This document shows positions 6,871 to 8,658 of a stretch of 8,658 nt of DNA, in pieces; position 1 is the stretch's first letter; every line of letters begins with the position of its first letter. The notes under the pieces are model-generated. The model did no database searches, was not told where the DNA came from, and saw nothing but the letters and a program-made list of their open reading frames with translations. Position numbers and translations under genes: made by a program. Location of the stretch: NCBI GenBank assembly GCA_017883355.1, contig JADGNS010000138.1, forward strand, positions 1 to 8,658, written 5' to 3'. This DNA is from Candidatus Solibacter sp. (lineage in GTDB: Bacteria > Acidobacteriota > Terriglobia > Bryobacterales > Bryobacteraceae).

Positions 6871-8174
6871 GGCGCGACTCTCCCTACAGCTTCCGGGACG
6901 GCGGCCAGCGGCAGGTCCACCGTGGCAGTGGTCCCCTCGCCGGGCCGGCTTTCGATTTCGATGCTGCCTCCGTGTTCCATGACCACGTTGCGCGCGATGG
7001 CCAGGCCGAGGCCCGTGCCCTTGCCCGGCTCCTTGGTGGTGAAGAACGGTTCGAAGACGTGTTCCAGGTGGGCGGGGCTGATGCCGCAGCCGTTGTCGCT
7101 GACCGTGAAGCCGATGCTCCCGGGCGAGACGCGGCGGCAACACAGGCGGATCTCGCCGCCCGCGGGAACCGCGTCCAGCGCGTTGCTCAAAAGCGTGAGC
7201 AACAAGGTCTCCAGCAGGTTGCGGTCCGCGAAGACGAGTTGGCCGCGCCCCTCGGCAGTATCCACCATCAGGTTGGCCTGGCGCGCGAGGATGGCGGGCT
7301 GGAAGAAACCGGCGATGGATTCGATCACGGTGGCCAGATCCTGCGGCGCCTTTTCCAAAGGCATGGCGCGGGTGAAATCCAGCAGACGCTGCACGAAGTG
7401 GCGGCAGAAATGGAGGCCCTCTTCGATGCGCGCCAGATCGGCATCGAAGGCGGCGCCGGTGGAATGCCGGCGGATCAACTCGGTGCGGATGAGCAGCGCG
7501 GCCAGCGGGGAATTCAGGTGATGCGCCGTGCCGGCGGCCATCTTCCCCATGCTGGTGAGCTTTTCGATCTCGATCATCTGCCGCCGCCAGCGCACGCGCT
7601 CCCGCATGTCGCTGGTGACTTCGAGGAAACACAAAGGACCGGGACCTTCGCGAAACGGCAGCAGGCTGAGTTGCACCTCGAAGGGCTCGCCGCCTCTGGG
7701 CTGGCGCAGGGTTTCGACATCCAGCACGGCCACGCCGTACTGCACGCGGCGCAGGAAGTCCTCGAGTTCGGCGGTCTTCGCCACAGGGAGGATGGGCAGC
7801 CGCGCACCCAGGATTTCGTCGCGCGTGTAGCCGTACATGCGCTCGGCGGGAGCGTTCCATTCGAGCACGCGCAGCTCGCTATCGTAGAGGATCACCGCGC
7901 CGGGGAAGGCTTCCAGCAATCCGCGGTAGAGGTCGCGCGAGCGGCGCAGGTCGGCCTCACTCTTTCGGCGCTGGCGGAGCACGAACCAGGCGGCCCAGAA
8001 GGCCAGAAGCAGCGACGAAGCCACGCCGCGCGTGATGTAGAGGTAGTGCAGCGTGACGTAGTCGGCATCGCGGAAGAGCCGGTTCTCGACCAGTTCCCAA
8101 GCTGCCAGGACCACCGAGACAATCGTGATGCTGGAGAGCGTCAGGGTCGCCCAGAACCACCGTTTTTCCGGCAT
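6867..8174 (-). CDS. Membrane PAS-domain sensor histidine kinase, NtrB-like
   Basis: This 435-residue kinase, counted from ATG 8174, is the partner of the overlapping response regulator (ATGA overlap, 6867-6870). Membrane helices lie at about 8-27 and 50-66, joined by a loop of only about 22 residues, so a large external sensor is absent. A PAS domain follows at about 84-187. The dimerisation domain carries H218 in GTAHHLNSPLAAL; the residue after the histidine is His rather than the usual Glu or Asp. The ATPase domain has N box N331 (LLSNALDAV), G1 DNGCGI (360-365), F box FEPFFTTK (374-381) and G2 GKGTGLGLAI. A TTG three codons upstream (8183) is an alternative start. Neither start has a good ribosome binding site, and the sequence just upstream is a repeat element. 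The signal is probably sensed in or near the membrane through PAS; its ligand is unknown. Confidence 0.92.
   Translation of the reverse strand: MPEKRWFWATLTLSSITIVSVVLAAWELVENRLFRDADYVTLHYLYITRGVASSLLLAFWAAWFVLRQRRKSEADLRRSRDLYRGLLEAFPGAVILYDSELRVLEWNAPAERMYGYTRDEILGARLPILPVAKTAELEDFLRRVQYGVAVLDVETLRQPRGGEPFEVQLSLLPFREGPGPLCFLEVTSDMRERVRWRRQMIEIEKLTSMGKMAAGTAHHLNSPLAALLIRTELIRRHSTGAAFDADLARIEEGLHFCRHFVQRLLDFTRAMPLEKAPQDLATVIESIAGFFQPAILARQANLMVDTAEGRGQLVFADRNLLETLLLTLLSNALDAVPAGGEIRLCCRRVSPGSIGFTVSDNGCGISPAHLEHVFEPFFTTKEPGKGTGLGLAIARNVVMEHGGSIEIESRPGEGTTATVDLPLAAVPEAVGRVAP
6880..6883 (-). promoter_or_regulatory. Shine-Dalgarno of the response regulator inside the kinase gene
   Basis: The minus strand reads GGGAGAG, with GGAG nine bases before ATG 6870, inside the last codons of the kinase. 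This supports the response-regulator start and translational coupling through the ATGA overlap. Confidence 0.6.
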
Positions 8175-8188
8175 AAAGCTCAAGGTGG

Positions 8189-8206
8189 GACAGGCTTCAG
8201 CCTGTC
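8189..8206. repeat. Hairpin 1 of an intergenic palindromic element
   Basis: GACAGGCT and AGCCTGTC form a perfect 8-bp stem around TC. Together with the second hairpin at 8212-8226 it fills most of the 61-bp gap between the small cytochrome stop and the kinase start. No T-run follows on either strand, so it looks like a REP-type dispersed element rather than a classical terminator. From memory, motifs of this kind recur between genes in Solibacter-type acidobacteria; this was not checked. Confidence 0.6.
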
Positions 8207-8211
8207 AATCC

Positions 8212-8226
8212 GAGCGAAGCTCGCTC
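8212..8226. repeat. Hairpin 2 of the same intergenic element
   Basis: GAGCGA and TCGCTC form a perfect 6-bp stem around the loop AGC, five bases from hairpin 1. It starts seven bases after the tandem TAATGA stop of the small cytochrome on the minus strand. The paired hairpins could protect the 3' end of the cytochrome transcript or lower read-through into the kinase. Confidence 0.55.
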
Positions 8227-8235
8227 CGTCCCTCA

Positions 8236-8550
8236 TTACTTCAGCGTGCGCACGAAAGCGATGACGTCCGCCGCCTGTTTCTCGGTGACGCCGGAGACCG
8301 GCTTCATTTTCCCCTGCCCCTTGAGGATGACTGCCTGCAATTGGGCGTCGGTCTTGGCCTGCACTTCCTTGGATGACAGGGCGGGCAGGGTGACGTTGTA
8401 CATCTTGGCGATGGCGGCCTTACCTTCTCCGTTCGCCCCATGACAAGGAGCGCACTTTGCGGTGTAGACTTCCTTGCCTTCGGCCGCGCCTGCCCAGGAA
8501 AGGCCGGCGGAAGCGATAAGAATCGTGGTTGCGATGATTGTGGTTTTCAT
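8236..8550 (-). CDS. Small periplasmic monohaem cytochrome c (class I)
   Basis: This is a 104-residue soluble electron carrier. Residues 1-20 are a signal peptide with likely cleavage at SWA/GAAEG. The haem site is C33-A-P-C36-H37 followed by GANGEGK. The probable methionine ligand is M82 in GQGKMKPV, and the C-terminal helix ends in ADVIAFVRTLK. The mature protein of about 84 residues fits the cytochrome c6/cbb3-type small class I fold. The start is supported by AAAGG five bases upstream. The gene ends in two consecutive in-frame stops (TAATGA). It lies 61 bases upstream of the kinase on the same strand, separated by the double-hairpin element, so co-transcription with the two-component pair is possible. 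The partner oxidoreductase is not visible. Confidence 0.93.
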   Translation of the reverse strand: MKTTIIATTILIASAGLSWAGAAEGKEVYTAKCAPCHGANGEGKAAIAKMYNVTLPALSSKEVQAKTDAQLQAVILKGQGKMKPVSGVTEKQAADVIAFVRTLK

Positions 8551-8555
8551 AACTA

Positions 8556-8560
8556 CCTTT
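8556..8560 (-). promoter_or_regulatory. Shine-Dalgarno of the small cytochrome c
   Basis: The minus strand reads AAAGG, then TAGTT, then the ATG at 8550. The spacing is normal and supports this start. The site lies just outside the large inverted repeat at 8569-8639. Confidence 0.6.
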
Positions 8561-8568
8561 CAGGATAC

Positions 8569-8639
8569 CGCTCCCTCACGGTCGCGGCTCGGATTGCATG
8601 CCGCGCAACCTCATTCCGAGCCGCGACCGTGAGGGAGCG
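8569..8639. repeat. Large perfect inverted repeat, 25-bp arms
   Basis: The arm at 8569-8593 is the exact reverse complement of the arm at 8615-8639, with a 21-base centre. Within the centre, TTGC (8594-8597) can pair with GCAA (8605-8608), extending the stem after a bulge. The element fills nearly all of the gap between the preceding gene end (8644) and the small cytochrome's ribosome binding site. No T-run follows on the minus strand. It could be a dispersed palindromic element or a transcript-stabilising or attenuating hairpin in the cytochrome leader. The perfect arms suggest recent origin or active maintenance. Confidence 0.85.
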
Positions 8640-8643
8640 ATCA

Positions 8644-8658
8644 TTACTTGAGAACGTC
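8644..8658 (-). CDS. Partial 3' end of an unidentified upstream gene
   Basis: The minus strand entering the window reads codons for D-V-L-K followed by TAA, then an in-frame TGA. The stop lies four bases outside the large inverted repeat. The same L-K, TAA, TGA ending closes the small cytochrome, so this may be the end of another gene in the same operon, perhaps a related cytochrome. Four codons cannot identify a product, and the reading is a guess from context. Confidence 0.25.
   Translation of the reverse strand, partial: DVLK

Noticed and set aside
5452..7521. A long plus-strand open frame of 689 codons opposite the response regulator and kinase.
   Set aside because: It is antisense to two well-conserved genes; its His/Arg/Ala-rich translation has no recognisable domain. 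High GC content explains the lack of stops.
6871..7860. Upstream extension of the response-regulator frame, suggesting a fused longer protein.
   Set aside because: The extension is Arg/His/Pro-rich shadow sequence of the kinase gene. The receiver domain starts normally at 6870 with a ribosome binding site and ATGA overlap.
6858..8264. A 468-codon plus-strand open frame opposite the kinase.
   Set aside because: It is a shadow of the kinase gene, with low-complexity composition and no domain.

Overview
The window is GC-rich, almost fully coding DNA, probably from an Acidobacteriota relative of the Solibacter/Bryobacter type. That placement is an inference. It rests on the mix of secreted family-A glycosidases, multi-domain c-type cytochromes, an NtrB/NtrC-like pair and several intergenic repeat families; no rRNA or marker gene is present to confirm it.

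Left part (about 1-4103): two secreted carbohydrate-active enzymes are divergently transcribed from a spacer of roughly 100-125 bp. On the minus strand is a DUF5060/DUF4038 (apiosidase-like, GH140-type) glycosidase. On the plus strand is a three-domain GH42 beta-galactosidase-like enzyme. Both carry signal peptides and both keep two candidate catalytic glutamates. Together they suggest scavenging of plant or microbial polysaccharide side chains outside the cytoplasm.

Right part (4154 to the end): every gene is on the minus strand. In transcription order these are the last codons of an unidentified gene at the window edge, a small monohaem cytochrome c, a membrane PAS histidine kinase, a sigma-54-dependent response regulator that overlaps the kinase by ATGA, and a membrane-anchored tetrahaem cytochrome c built from four tandem class I domains. 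The two-component pair therefore sits between two electron-transfer genes. A role in regulating respiration is possible, but the sequence does not prove it.

The most unusual non-coding content is repetitive. Two near-identical direct repeats flank the tetrahaem cytochrome gene. A double-hairpin element lies between the small cytochrome and the kinase. A perfect 25-bp-arm inverted repeat lies upstream of the small cytochrome. A 7-bp-arm palindrome followed by a T-run sits one base after the response regulator. No tRNA, rRNA, CRISPR array, transposase or phage gene was seen.
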